From Planctomycetota bacterium (GTDB taxonomy: Bacteria > Planctomycetota > Planctomycetia > Planctomycetales > Planctomycetaceae), in NCBI GenBank assembly GCA_003388505.1, contig QQVO01000010.1, forward strand, positions 163,140 to 227,139: a stretch of 64,000 nt of DNA, written 5' to 3'. Both the position numbers and the translations under genes were made by a program. A model generated the notes under the pieces. That model was not told the DNA's origin. It did no database searches and was given only the letters and a program-made list of their open reading frames with translations. Position 1 is the first letter of the stretch. Every line of letters starts with the position of its first letter. This document shows positions 16,485 to 24,824 of this stretch, in pieces.

Positions 16485-17105
16485 TCAGTCCATCCAGACG
16501 CGGTGCCATTCGGGAAAGATGCAGTCGAGGAGGTCGCGACCGGAAGGGGTTGCGACGAAGCAGACTTTCTCCTCATCGCGTTCGTATTCGTCAGCGATGG
16601 CGACCGTGTCGCCATCCTCGGTGAAGAGCCAGTGCGGCTTGACGAACCAGGCCAGGATTTCGAGCAGGTCGTCTCGACCGGAAGGCAGAATGACCTGGCC
16701 GTCGACGAAGAGCTGGTAGCCGTATTCTTCGAGTTTCGGCCAAGGCAGATCGGTTTCCTCACCCTGCCAGTACGGCTCGAGGATCGACTCGTCATCCGGT
16801 TTGACGTTCGGATTGTGGAGCATGTCGATCGCGTTCCAGGGACAGATCGTGAGCTGGTAGTGCTCAGTGCTGTCGTTGGGCGATCGGTAGCACATCTGGC
16901 AGCCGATGCAGCGGGAGGTGTCGATCTGGTGGTAGCTCTGGCCGGGAATGGGGCTCGGCACTTCGTAGATGCAGTCGACCGGGCAGACGGTGGCGCACGA
17001 CTGGCAGCTCGTGCAGGAGTCCTTGTTGATGACGTTGAGATACCGGGTCTCTTTTTTCCGGTCGTCCTTACGTGTGCGGAAGTATTCGGTTGCAGAGATC
17101 GTCAT
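16485..17105 (-). CDS. Two-cluster [4Fe-4S] ferredoxin-type protein with C-terminal extension
   Basis: 206 residues from the ATG at 17105. The first cluster motif is regular: Cys31, Cys34, Cys37, Cys41-Pro, with an extra Cys45. The second motif has Cys66, Cys69, Cys72 and then 15 residues before Cys88-Pro, where the usual gap is 3 (up to about 9 in some ferredoxins). It probably carries electrons in the cytoplasm. Residues about 95-206 form an extra domain with no iron ligands, ending in DLLDCIFPEWHRVW, which I do not recognise. It converges with nadD and has no redox enzyme next to it, so the partner is unknown. Confidence 0.87.
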   Translation of the reverse strand: MTISATEYFRTRKDDRKKETRYLNVINKDSCTSCQSCATVCPVDCIYEVPSPIPGQSYHQIDTSRCIGCQMCYRSPNDSTEHYQLTICPWNAIDMLHNPNVKPDDESILEPYWQGEETDLPWPKLEEYGYQLFVDGQVILPSGRDDLLEILAWFVKPHWLFTEDGDTVAIADEYERDEEKVCFVATPSGRDLLDCIFPEWHRVWMD

Positions 17106-17352
17106 TTGAAGAATCGTGGGCGAAGGGAATCACCGGCGGAGCTGCGATCTGGACGCAACTCTGGTTCTCGAAAAGGTTAGCGTCGCCAGCGGCGTTCGCC
17201 TACCCGGGGCAGATTGAAAACGGGGTTTTCCCAAAGATGGGAGCCTTACGATCGGGCGGCAGCCGGTTGGATGTCGCACTTCCGACTGACGGCGTGCGAT
17301 TCTTCGCGGTAGACTGCTTTAAGGAACTTTTTCACGGCTGCGGAGATGTTTG

Positions 17353-18711
17353 ATGATCGCGAAGATTCGGGAGTCTGTGGGTCTGGCGCTGAAATGGTTG
17401 ACGCACGTGATCCGTGAGCCGCGGGATGAACTTGACCGCTGGCAGCGCGCGGCGCGGTTTACGTACGACCTGGGCCGGTACGGGGCGCGGCAGTTGCGGG
17501 AAGACCGGGCGGCTCAGATGGCGGGGGCGCTCGCCTTTCAGATGATCTTCGCGATGGTGCCGATTCTTGTCGTCGCGACAATTCTGGTGCGGGCGGTTGC
17601 GGGGAGCGACCAGTTTCTGGGCATTGTCAACAATATGCTCGATTCGGCCGGTCTGGCCGAAGTTCCACTCCCCGACGTCGGGGCGGACGCGGTTGAGCCG
17701 CAGACAGTCACGCTGCGGGAGTGGCTGGCCGATCTGATCGGACAAGCGACGGAAGTGAACGTCACGGCGGCCGGATGGATCGGATCTCTGATGATCGTCT
17801 TTGCGGCGATCAATCTGCTGGTGACGATTGAGAACAGCTTCAACACGGTGTATCGCGCGCCGGAGGGGCGGTCGTGGACGCGGCGGATTCCTCTGTACTG
17901 GTTCCTGCTGACTTTGAGTCCGTGCGCCGTTTTTCTTGCTTCGTACGTCGACCAACATGTCGAAGAGTGGGCGGTGTCGTTCGACTGGGGGAACTGGTTC
18001 TCCCATACGGTGACGGTGGTGTGGAGCGTCGCCGTGGGGTGGTTGTTCTGGTTTGCGGTCTACTCGCTGGTTCCGAATACGGACGTTGACGCCCGGACGG
18101 CGGCGATCGGCGCATTCGTGTGTGTGATCCTGCTGGAACTCGGCAAGCAGTCGCTGGGGGCGTATCTGTCGAACGCTCCCTCGTTGAATCGTCTTTACGG
18201 GTCGCTGGGATCGATCCCGGTCTTCATGCTGTGGGTGTACTTCATGTGGCTGGCGGTGCTGTTCGGCCTGCAGGTCAGCGCGGCGCTGCAGTTTCTGGGA
18301 AACCGCGCGCTCGAAGAGATGGAGACCCGGCGGATGATGTCGGGTCTGATCGAGCCGGCGACCGTGGTGACGGTGTTGCAGGTCGTTGCAGAGGATTTTC
18401 GAGAGGGGAAGGGGACGCAACTGAGACGGATTGCGGAGCGGACGGGGGTGCCGGAGCGGACGGCTGCAACGGTGGTGCAGGAACTGTGCAGTGCGGGACT
18501 GCTGCACAGGATCGATCGGGATCAGAACACGGTGTGTCTCTCGCAACCGCCGGAGTTGATTACGGCGGACCGGGCAATGGACGTCGGTTTTCGGTTGGCA
18601 GACGCGGAAGGGACGCGCTGGGTTTCGGACTTCGCGCAGCGATTGCGTGACGAGCAGCGCGCGCTGGCGGGAAAGGTGACGCTGGCTTCGCTGGTGGGGT
18701 CGACGCCGTGA
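17353..18711 (+). CDS. YihY/BrkB-type membrane protein with C-terminal winged-helix-like region
   Basis: 452 residues. The ATG at 17353 has GGAG 7 bases upstream; the TTG just before is less likely. Residues about 40-330 carry six hydrophobic segments and the family phrases AAQMAGALAFQMIFAMVPILVV, NLLVTIENSFNTVYRAPEGRSW and YGSLGSIPVFMLWVYFMWLAVLFGLQV. The family is an inner-membrane protein of unknown transport or structural role. Residues about 365-440 look like a soluble winged-helix domain (LRRIAERTGVPERTAATVVQEL), an addition seen in part of the family. A DNA-related or protein-binding role for it is inference. It is followed by an unknown membrane protein gene 146 bases downstream. Confidence 0.9.
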   Translation: MIAKIRESVGLALKWLTHVIREPRDELDRWQRAARFTYDLGRYGARQLREDRAAQMAGALAFQMIFAMVPILVVATILVRAVAGSDQFLGIVNNMLDSAGLAEVPLPDVGADAVEPQTVTLREWLADLIGQATEVNVTAAGWIGSLMIVFAAINLLVTIENSFNTVYRAPEGRSWTRRIPLYWFLLTLSPCAVFLASYVDQHVEEWAVSFDWGNWFSHTVTVVWSVAVGWLFWFAVYSLVPNTDVDARTAAIGAFVCVILLELGKQSLGAYLSNAPSLNRLYGSLGSIPVFMLWVYFMWLAVLFGLQVSAALQFLGNRALEEMETRRMMSGLIEPATVVTVLQVVAEDFREGKGTQLRRIAERTGVPERTAATVVQELCSAGLLHRIDRDQNTVCLSQPPELITADRAMDVGFRLADAEGTRWVSDFAQRLRDEQRALAGKVTLASLVGSTP

Positions 18712-18783
18712 GGGGTGCGAATTGATACGTGGGAGATTCGGAGATTCAGCGGCGCGGGGCGAATGTGTACACTGAGTCGTGGC

Positions 18784-18811
18784 GCGCTCCCCTGCGGGTC
18801 GCGGCTAAACG
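18784..18811 (+). repeat. Interspersed repeat TGCGGGTCGCGGCTAAACG, copy B
   Basis: GCGCTCCCC followed by TGCGGGTCGCGGCTAAACG, near-identical to 7747-7774. Here it lies between two plus-strand genes and forms part of no reading frame. Confidence 0.7.
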
Positions 18812-18857
18812 AATTGGGGTCGGGCGATCTATTCACCACGAAAGGGCGTTGTGACGG

Positions 18858-19895
18858 ATGAGATTCGGCAGAGAATCGCGACCGACTCCTTACAACAACC
18901 CGCGGGATCGCCGCAGGATGCTGATCCTGGTGGTGCTGCTGGGGGTGGTGTGGTTCGCTTATCGCGAGGCGCAGGATCCGAGGAACTGGGAGTTGTTCTT
19001 GCGGCTGAGCGGCGTTGAGCCGGCGGAGGAAGTGGTTCCGCGTCTGGAGGAACTCGATTTTCGTGTGCGGCCGGAGCCGAATGATTCGCTCGCTCCGGGT
19101 GAGTTCCGTGTGGAGCTGGCCGCGGCGGAGGAGTCGGAGATCGTCGCCGAAAGCAACACGGGAACGGATTTGCCGGAAGGACTGTTGGAGGGGATGCAGG
19201 ACAATCGTGTAGGGTCGTTGCGGCGGGAACAGCCAGCGATCAATCATATTGTCGAGAAGGTTCGCAATTTGTCCCTGGCGGAACTCGAACAGGCGTCTGA
19301 GCCGGATGTGGCGTTTACGGTGTTGATGGTGCAGACCGACGAGCACCGCGGGCGGCTGATCACGTTGCGAGGGACGTTGTGGAAGCTGCAGGTGCTCGCA
19401 GCGGGAGAAACCGAGGGAACCGAAGGCGATCTGTATGAAGCGTGGATGTTCACACCGGACTCCGGGAACAACCCGGTGCGGTTGCTGCTGACGGAGATTC
19501 CTGCAGAACTCCAGCCGGGGGATCGCATCGACAAGGAGGTGCTGTTCACAGGTTACTTTGTGAAGCGTTATGGCTACGTGTCCCAAGGGGGGCAGCATGT
19601 GGCGCCGATGCTGATCGGGAAAACGCTGCGCGTGATCCAGCCGGCGGCCGCGCCGCCACCGGGCCGGATTGGAGGGGAACTGGGTCGTTACGCGGTGGGG
19701 TTCTTTCTGGTGATGGCGTGCATCTTCGGCTTGATTATCTGGCGGTTCACAGCGAGCGACCGGGAGTTCGCGAGCGGTCGCCTGCGGGAGATCGCGGACT
19801 CACGGCTCGACGCGCGATCTGAGGATCTGGCGGCTCTGAGCGAACTGGAGACGGTCGATCCGGACCGGGTGTTCGAGCGTCCGGGTGAGGAGTGA
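18858..19895 (+). CDS. Membrane-anchored protein of unknown function, two transmembrane segments
   Basis: 345 residues from the ATG at 18858. A basic N-terminus is followed by a first membrane segment at about residues 21-37 (MLILVVLLGVVWFAY) and a second at about 275-295 (YAVGFFLVMACIFGLIIWRF). The loop of about 235 residues between them should lie outside the cytoplasm; its second half (FTVLMVQTDEHRGRLITLRG to TGYFVKRYGYVS) is beta-rich with an OB-fold feel. An acidic cytoplasmic tail follows. I do not recognise the family. It follows the YihY-type gene on the same strand and could share a promoter with it. Confidence 0.8.
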   Translation: MRFGRESRPTPYNNPRDRRRMLILVVLLGVVWFAYREAQDPRNWELFLRLSGVEPAEEVVPRLEELDFRVRPEPNDSLAPGEFRVELAAAEESEIVAESNTGTDLPEGLLEGMQDNRVGSLRREQPAINHIVEKVRNLSLAELEQASEPDVAFTVLMVQTDEHRGRLITLRGTLWKLQVLAAGETEGTEGDLYEAWMFTPDSGNNPVRLLLTEIPAELQPGDRIDKEVLFTGYFVKRYGYVSQGGQHVAPMLIGKTLRVIQPAAAPPPGRIGGELGRYAVGFFLVMACIFGLIIWRFTASDREFASGRLREIADSRLDARSEDLAALSELETVDPDRVFERPGEE

Positions 19896-19979
19896 GCGGG
19901 GGGACGTGGGAATCGCGAGGGGCGAGTCAAGACGGGGTCGTAACGCTTCGCACCGCATGGCGCGAGCGGCAGTGAGTCT

Positions 19980-20249
19980 TCAGTCGCCGTCTTCGCTGGG
20001 GAATCGATCCGTTTCCGGTGGTTCCACGTCCGGAACGGCGGAGAGGAAATGATCAAAGTCCTCACGCCGGCCTGAAGCCGCCTCTTCTCGGAGGCGATCG
20101 AGCGACGTCCATACCGCGAGTTTCTCGCCAGTTGCGCTGGCGATGAACTGCTCCACAGTAATCCCTTCGCGCTCGGCCAACGCTTCCACCCGACGGCGAA
20201 TCGGCTCCGGGAGATGCACGGTGACGGGATTGGGCGCAACGTCGCTCAT
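19980..20249 (-). CDS. Putative antitoxin of a PIN-toxin pair
   Basis: 89 residues from the ATG at 20249. NPVTVHLPEPIRRRVEALAEREGITVEQFIASATGEK has the ribbon-helix-helix pattern: a short strand followed by two helices. This is typical of antitoxins that bind their own promoter, while the acidic tail (residues about 60-89) would wrap the toxin. The start overlaps the toxin stop by 4 bases (ATGA), so the pair is translationally coupled, with the toxin gene first. Transcription would start upstream of the toxin gene at 20665. Confidence 0.8.
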   Translation of the reverse strand: MSDVAPNPVTVHLPEPIRRRVEALAEREGITVEQFIASATGEKLAVWTSLDRLREEAASGRREDFDHFLSAVPDVEPPETDRFPSEDGD

Positions 20250-20665
20250 GACTTGATGATAAGCCGCAGGAAATCCCCCGGCAATACGGCTTCGACGCCG
20301 AACTGGGGCGATCCTTGGAAATCGTCTGGATTGTGAGTCACGACATAGATGCATCCGGCAGCGACTGCCAATTCCAGGACCATGTCGTCGTCGGGATCGC
20401 ACAGAAAGGGACGCCAGAGGTAGTAGACCTCCTGAAGGTGAGCCTCAGCGGCCAGGAATCGGAGGAACGCCAGCGCCTCGTCGGGCGAGCGGCCCGGCGG
20501 CAGATGCTGCGGTCGTGTGAGCACGTCCTGCCACTCCACATAGAGCGGGACCGACAGGCAGATCTGAAAAGCGGACGAAGGAATCAAACTGAGCAGAGCG
20601 AAGCTGGCCCCGCGCCGAGAGCGCGCCGCCGCGACCAACACGGATGTATCCAGCACGATTCGCAT
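20246..20665 (-). CDS. PIN-domain ribonuclease toxin
   Basis: 139 residues from the ATG at 20665. PIN-domain marks are the N-terminal strand MRIVLDTSVLVAA with Asp6, and the C-terminal acids in CDPDDDMVLELA and VTHNPDDF, which together would bind Mg2+/Mn2+. Such proteins cut RNA and are neutralised by a cognate antitoxin, here the overlapping gene at 19980. The family looks closer to the COG1569 branch than to classical VapC. The toxin-first order is less common in type II systems. RNA target is unknown. Confidence 0.85.
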   Translation of the reverse strand: MRIVLDTSVLVAAARSRRGASFALLSLIPSSAFQICLSVPLYVEWQDVLTRPQHLPPGRSPDEALAFLRFLAAEAHLQEVYYLWRPFLCDPDDDMVLELAVAAGCIYVVTHNPDDFQGSPQFGVEAVLPGDFLRLIIKS

Positions 20666-20821
20666 CAATGCTCCAGGCCTCGGGCCGACGGGCCGGTGTC
20701 TGCTGAGCGCCAGGCATGCCGGCACCGCGTTCGCGGAGCGCCTCTCTGGGTTCGAATGAACTCCACGAACTCGCGCGGCGCAGCTTCGAAGCTCCGTAAC
20801 ATACTACTCACCGCTGCCCGG

Positions 20822-23485
20822 TCACTCAGCGGCTGCGTCGATTCGTTCCTGGAGCGTGGCGGTGGTCTCGTTGAAGACGTACTCCAGGTAATCGTCCTGC
20901 TCGTAGATGAGCGATTCGACGGCGATGGCGAGGGCTTCTTCGCTGTCGAAGAAGCTCAGGGCGCGGACCGCTTCGAGACGGACTCGCGGGTCTTCGTCGT
21001 TGACCCGTTTCTGGAGCAAGGCGAGAGGATCGTCAACTTCGTCGCGCCAGTAGCAGAGGACGCGGACGGCGGCGGCGCGGGCATTGCGGTCGGGTGAATT
21101 CAATACGGCCTCGAGCAGAGACGGATCGACCGCCCCGTGGTGCTGTTTGACCCAGAGCGCCTCGAGGCGGTGGTGCTCGTAGTTCGGTTCGCCCTCTCTG
21201 AGTCCGGCGACCCAGTTGTCGACGGCGGTGACCACGTCGTCGGTGTTTCGGTCGCGCAGCTCGCGGCGGACACGGTAGCGGGTGCGGTATTCGTAGGTCT
21301 TAAGTTGGTCGAGGAGGTGCTCGATCGATTCGCCGGCGATGGCGGGAGGATCGACGAGCGGTTTTTTGGTGTAGCTGATTCTCCAGATGCGGCCGTGGTG
21401 CTGGTCCCGCTTGGGATCGCGGATGTTGTGCTGCATGTGGCCGATGAGCGGATTGAACCAGTCGAGGACGTAGAGAGCCCCGTCGGGTCCGAACTGCAGA
21501 TCGACCGGGCGGAAATTCGGATCGGACGAGCGGAGGAGCGGTTCCACGGGATCGGCGGCGAAGCCGGAACCATCCTCCTTGAACCGATACTGCAAGACGC
21601 CCTGGAAGCCGATGCAATTGTTGAGGAGGTAGTCGCCCTGCATCACTTCCGGGAAGTTGCGGCTGCTGACGATTTCGCAGCCGCAGGTGGGCCGCCACTG
21701 TTTGACCAGAAACTGCTTGAGGCCGGGGTGCTTGCGGGGATAGTCGACTTCGCCGGAGAAGGCGGCGGCGAAGTAGTTGGCGCCGCCGGAGGCGTCGGCC
21801 ACGAAGGTCTGTCCCCAGTCGTCCCAGCAGATGCCCCACGGGTTGGCGAACTCGTAGGAGACGAACACGCCGAACTTCTCGCTGCGCGGTTCGTAGCGGA
21901 AGACGGCGGCGTTCTTGACGCGGGTCAGTCCGTAGGGGGTTTCCACCTGGGTGTGATGGAACGTTCCTTCGGCGAAGTAGAGATCGCCGCCCGGACCCCA
22001 TTCGAACGCGCCCAGTGCATGATGCGAATCGGCCGAGTCGAAGCCATGCAGGCGATACTCGAACGCATCGGCCTGGTCGTCACCGTCGGAGTCCTGCAGG
22101 AAGACGAGGTTGGGCTGCTGGGCGACGTACGCGCCGCCGTCGCCGAGTTCGATGCCGCCGGGAAGGTGCAGTCCGTCGGCGAAGACCGTCTGCTTATCGG
22201 CGCGTCCGTCGTGGTCGGTGTCTTCGAGGATGAGGATCTTGTCGTCGACGGGCGTGCCGGGCAGATACATGGGATAGGACGGCATCGTCGTGACGTAGAG
22301 GCGGCCTTTGGCGTCGAAGGCGAACTGGACGGGATTCTCGAGGTCGGGGAATTCGACTTCGGAGGCGAACAGTTCGACCTGAAATCCCTCGGGCGACGTG
22401 AACTGCTGCTGTGCCTCCTCGGGCGGCGTGATGTAAACCTCGTTCTGAAAGTTGGTTTCGATTCTGGTGAACTCTCCGGTGTCGCCGTCATCGATTGCTT
22501 CGGGCAGATCCTCACCGCGGGCGGCGGCCCAGACGCGGTTGTCGCGGACCTTGATCATTTCGCGGAGCTTGGCGAATTCGGCCGGGAAGTTGACGACTCC
22601 GAAGGGTTCCTTGCGGTCGCCGTAGATGTAGTAGCCGTTGACGGCGCGGTAGTCGTAGAAGAACTGCAGGTTCTTCTCGTTGACTTCGCGGTGAATTGGC
22701 GCGAGGAACTGCTCATCGTAGAAACGATCGGGTTGCGGGCCGAAGAGAAGTTCGTCGAGCAGGGCGCCGATTCGCGCTTCTCCCTCTCTGCTGATGTGCA
22801 CGCCGTTTGTGGTGTAAGGCCGGGCGTCTGCGGGCGCTTCGAGCGTGGGGGTGTAGAGATTGACGAAGCCGACGAGGGCGTCTTCGGCCACTTCCTGCAT
22901 GGCCTCGGTGTAGAGAGCGAGGTTCTCGTTGTTCCAGGTTGCGGCGAGGATGCCCCGCTCGGGCAGGTCTTCGTTGGCGATGGGGGAGACGAGAACGATT
23001 TTCGGCTGCTCGACGTTCTCGGCGGACTTGTCCTGGGAAACCGGATCGCTCGATCCACGGGCGAAGGTGGTCGACGGATAGTGGAGTTGCTTGAGTTCCG
23101 TGAGGAAAGTCGCGAGATCGGTCTTAAACCGTTCGAGGCCTTCCGGCCCGGCGAAGGATTCGTTGAAGCCGAAGAAGGCCAGGATGACATCGGGTTCGTG
23201 GTCGACGAGCGTGTGACCGTGGTCCTGGAAGTTGAGTGAGCGGAGCCTGACGTTGATCGTGTCGCCGGAAAAGCCGAGGTTGCGAACGACCAGATTATGC
23301 TCAGGAAATCTCGCGTGCAGGAGGGTTTCCCATCCGCCGAAATACTGCATCCGCTCGGCGTGAGTGTTGCCGATGAGCACGATTTTCGAATCGGGTTCGA
23401 GATCGAGGGCGAGAGATTGAGCGGCGACGGGCGAGGTCAGGAATCCCCAGCAGAGGGCCGCGCACAGAGCGAATCTCAAGAACAT
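20822..23485 (-). CDS. Exported GDSL-esterase plus sorbosone-dehydrogenase-like propeller and HEAT repeats
   Basis: 887 residues from the ATG at 23485, with GGAAAG upstream. Residues 1-22 are a signal peptide. Residues about 30-265 are an SGNH/GDSL hydrolase fold (IVLIGNTHAERM, NLGFSGDTI, FFGFNES, NGVHIS). The first block has Asn-Thr where the catalytic Asp-Ser usually stands, so activity is doubtful. Residues about 365-700 form a six-bladed soluble-quinoprotein or sorbosone-dehydrogenase-type propeller (PEGFQVELFASE, FDAKGRLYVTTMPSYP, GPDGALYVLDWFNP). Residues about 730-880 are HEAT-like. Planctomycete relatives commonly end in a CxxCH haem-c domain; none is present. It is probably periplasmic and acts on sugars or polymers. 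The gene is single. Confidence 0.88.
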   Translation of the reverse strand: MFLRFALCAALCWGFLTSPVAAQSLALDLEPDSKIVLIGNTHAERMQYFGGWETLLHARFPEHNLVVRNLGFSGDTINVRLRSLNFQDHGHTLVDHEPDVILAFFGFNESFAGPEGLERFKTDLATFLTELKQLHYPSTTFARGSSDPVSQDKSAENVEQPKIVLVSPIANEDLPERGILAATWNNENLALYTEAMQEVAEDALVGFVNLYTPTLEAPADARPYTTNGVHISREGEARIGALLDELLFGPQPDRFYDEQFLAPIHREVNEKNLQFFYDYRAVNGYYIYGDRKEPFGVVNFPAEFAKLREMIKVRDNRVWAAARGEDLPEAIDDGDTGEFTRIETNFQNEVYITPPEEAQQQFTSPEGFQVELFASEVEFPDLENPVQFAFDAKGRLYVTTMPSYPMYLPGTPVDDKILILEDTDHDGRADKQTVFADGLHLPGGIELGDGGAYVAQQPNLVFLQDSDGDDQADAFEYRLHGFDSADSHHALGAFEWGPGGDLYFAEGTFHHTQVETPYGLTRVKNAAVFRYEPRSEKFGVFVSYEFANPWGICWDDWGQTFVADASGGANYFAAAFSGEVDYPRKHPGLKQFLVKQWRPTCGCEIVSSRNFPEVMQGDYLLNNCIGFQGVLQYRFKEDGSGFAADPVEPLLRSSDPNFRPVDLQFGPDGALYVLDWFNPLIGHMQHNIRDPKRDQHHGRIWRISYTKKPLVDPPAIAGESIEHLLDQLKTYEYRTRYRVRRELRDRNTDDVVTAVDNWVAGLREGEPNYEHHRLEALWVKQHHGAVDPSLLEAVLNSPDRNARAAAVRVLCYWRDEVDDPLALLQKRVNDEDPRVRLEAVRALSFFDSEEALAIAVESLIYEQDDYLEYVFNETTATLQERIDAAAE

Positions 23486-23912
23486 CAGCTTTCCGTTCCC
23501 CGTTGAGTGTTGAGTGGACTGTGACGGCCGCGCGGTGGGTGGACAGCGCGGTTTGTGGTTTTATCTGCCGGCGAAAGAGGGATATTCTGGCAGGGGGCGG
23601 AACGAATGTAAAACGACCGTCGGCTCCTGTCGTCCTGGCCGTCTTTCGATGCCTCGGGTGACTGGTGGGGGCGGGGTGGTAGTGAATTTGTCTCACCCTC
23701 ACCCCAACCCCTCTTCTGCGCGTTCACACGAATCGACCCGCCGCGACCTCTCGCGGCGGAGAGGGGCTTGACCGCGACCGGCATCGATCCGATCCACCCC
23801 CCCGCTTTTTTGGGGCAGTGGAATTGGCACCGGGGGCGCGTTAGAGTGTCGGCCCCGCCGGGATGGAGTCGATCCATCGCAGCGAATTGAGGAAGAGAAA
23901 GGCGAATCCGCG
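23486..23912. repeat. Divergent intergenic region with perfect hairpin
   Basis: No gene seen in 427 bases between two divergent genes. It holds a 9-bp perfect stem, CCGCCGCGA (23748-23756) and TCGCGGCGG (23761-23769), preceded by a CTCACCCTCACCCCAACCCC stretch and followed by GAGAGGGG. This CTCACCC...GAGAGGGG arrangement is typical of interspersed extragenic palindromes. The promoters of both flanking genes must also lie here. Confidence 0.6.
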
Positions 23913-24701
23913 ATGCCAGATCAGCGTGAGACGGAAGACCAATTGCTGCAACGGGCGCGCGAGGCGCTCAGTCAATGCAACTGGGAAATCGGAGAATGCG
24001 CCGCGCAGTGGACCGAGCGGTACGCGCGCGGGCGAACCGACGCGGACTTCGGCGGCCTGATCGGCTTGAGCGGCGATCAGGTGTATCAGCGGCGGCGGGT
24101 GTGGGAGACGTTCAGTGACGTGCATGAGAACTACAGCCGGCTGAAGTGGTCGCATTTCTATGCGGCGCTGAACTGGGACGACGCGGCAGATTGCCTGCAG
24201 TGGGCAGAAGACATGCACGCGACCGTGGCCGAGATGAAGGCGTGGCGGCGGGCGCAACATGGAGAGGATCTGACGACGCCGGCCGGAGACGAGAACGCGG
24301 CGCTGGCGGCGGTCGAACTGCTGCCGATGGAAACCGGCGTCGTGCGGGACGTTGAATCGACATCTTCCACGCAGGACAACCCGCGACGGCGGAGCGAAAG
24401 CAGCAGTGCCGAGTCGGCTACGGTCTCGGGCGCGGCACGAGAATCGGGAGCGGGGGACGACTATGCACCGTTCGGGAACCGGGCGCGAGGCGACGCGGAA
24501 ACGAGCACGGCGGTCGCTGAGCGACCACAGCCGTCTGCAGAGGCCGTCCTCAAGCGGGTGGCGGCGGCTCTCGAAAAGTGCGACGCTGCACTGACTCCCG
24601 AGGTTCTGGAAGGGTTCGCCGATGCGCCGGTGAAACTTCGCAAGCGGTTGAAGCTGGCAATGCAGAATCTGTCCTCAAAGACGGCGGGGCTGAAGGTTTA
24701 A
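23913..24701 (+). CDS. Hypothetical protein, two conserved-looking helical regions
   Basis: 262 residues from the ATG at 23913. Residues about 1-115 are helical with a regular heptad-like pattern and Trp residues (QCNWEIGECAAQWTERY, LKWSHFYAALNWDDAADCLQWAEDM, MKAWRRAQ). Residues about 116-205 are a Ser/Ala/Glu-rich linker, and residues 205-262 form another helical segment with a basic end (LRKRLKLAMQNLSSK). There is no signal peptide or membrane segment. I do not recognise a family. The layout resembles a small DNA- or protein-binding domain plus linker, which is inference. The HtrA-type gene follows on the same strand 123 bases downstream. Confidence 0.75.
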   Translation: MPDQRETEDQLLQRAREALSQCNWEIGECAAQWTERYARGRTDADFGGLIGLSGDQVYQRRRVWETFSDVHENYSRLKWSHFYAALNWDDAADCLQWAEDMHATVAEMKAWRRAQHGEDLTTPAGDENAALAAVELLPMETGVVRDVESTSSTQDNPRRRSESSSAESATVSGAARESGAGDDYAPFGNRARGDAETSTAVAERPQPSAEAVLKRVAAALEKCDAALTPEVLEGFADAPVKLRKRLKLAMQNLSSKTAGLKV

Positions 24702-24824
24702 AGCAAATCGCTCTACCGTGTGACCGCGCCGAGCGGTTTTCGCACTGTTCAGCCGGAGATTCCGCGAGACAGATCGCCAACACTGTTTCGCAAAGCGGTA
24801 TGGTGAAGGACGAGGCGACTCATC

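Noticed and set aside
20737..20752. GGGTTCGAATG as a tRNA T-loop
   Set aside because: No acceptor stem, anticodon arm or CCA-side pairing can be built around it.
21137..23239. A 700-residue plus-strand frame
   Set aside because: Shadow of the GDSL/sorbosone dehydrogenase gene; no ribosome binding site and no family features.
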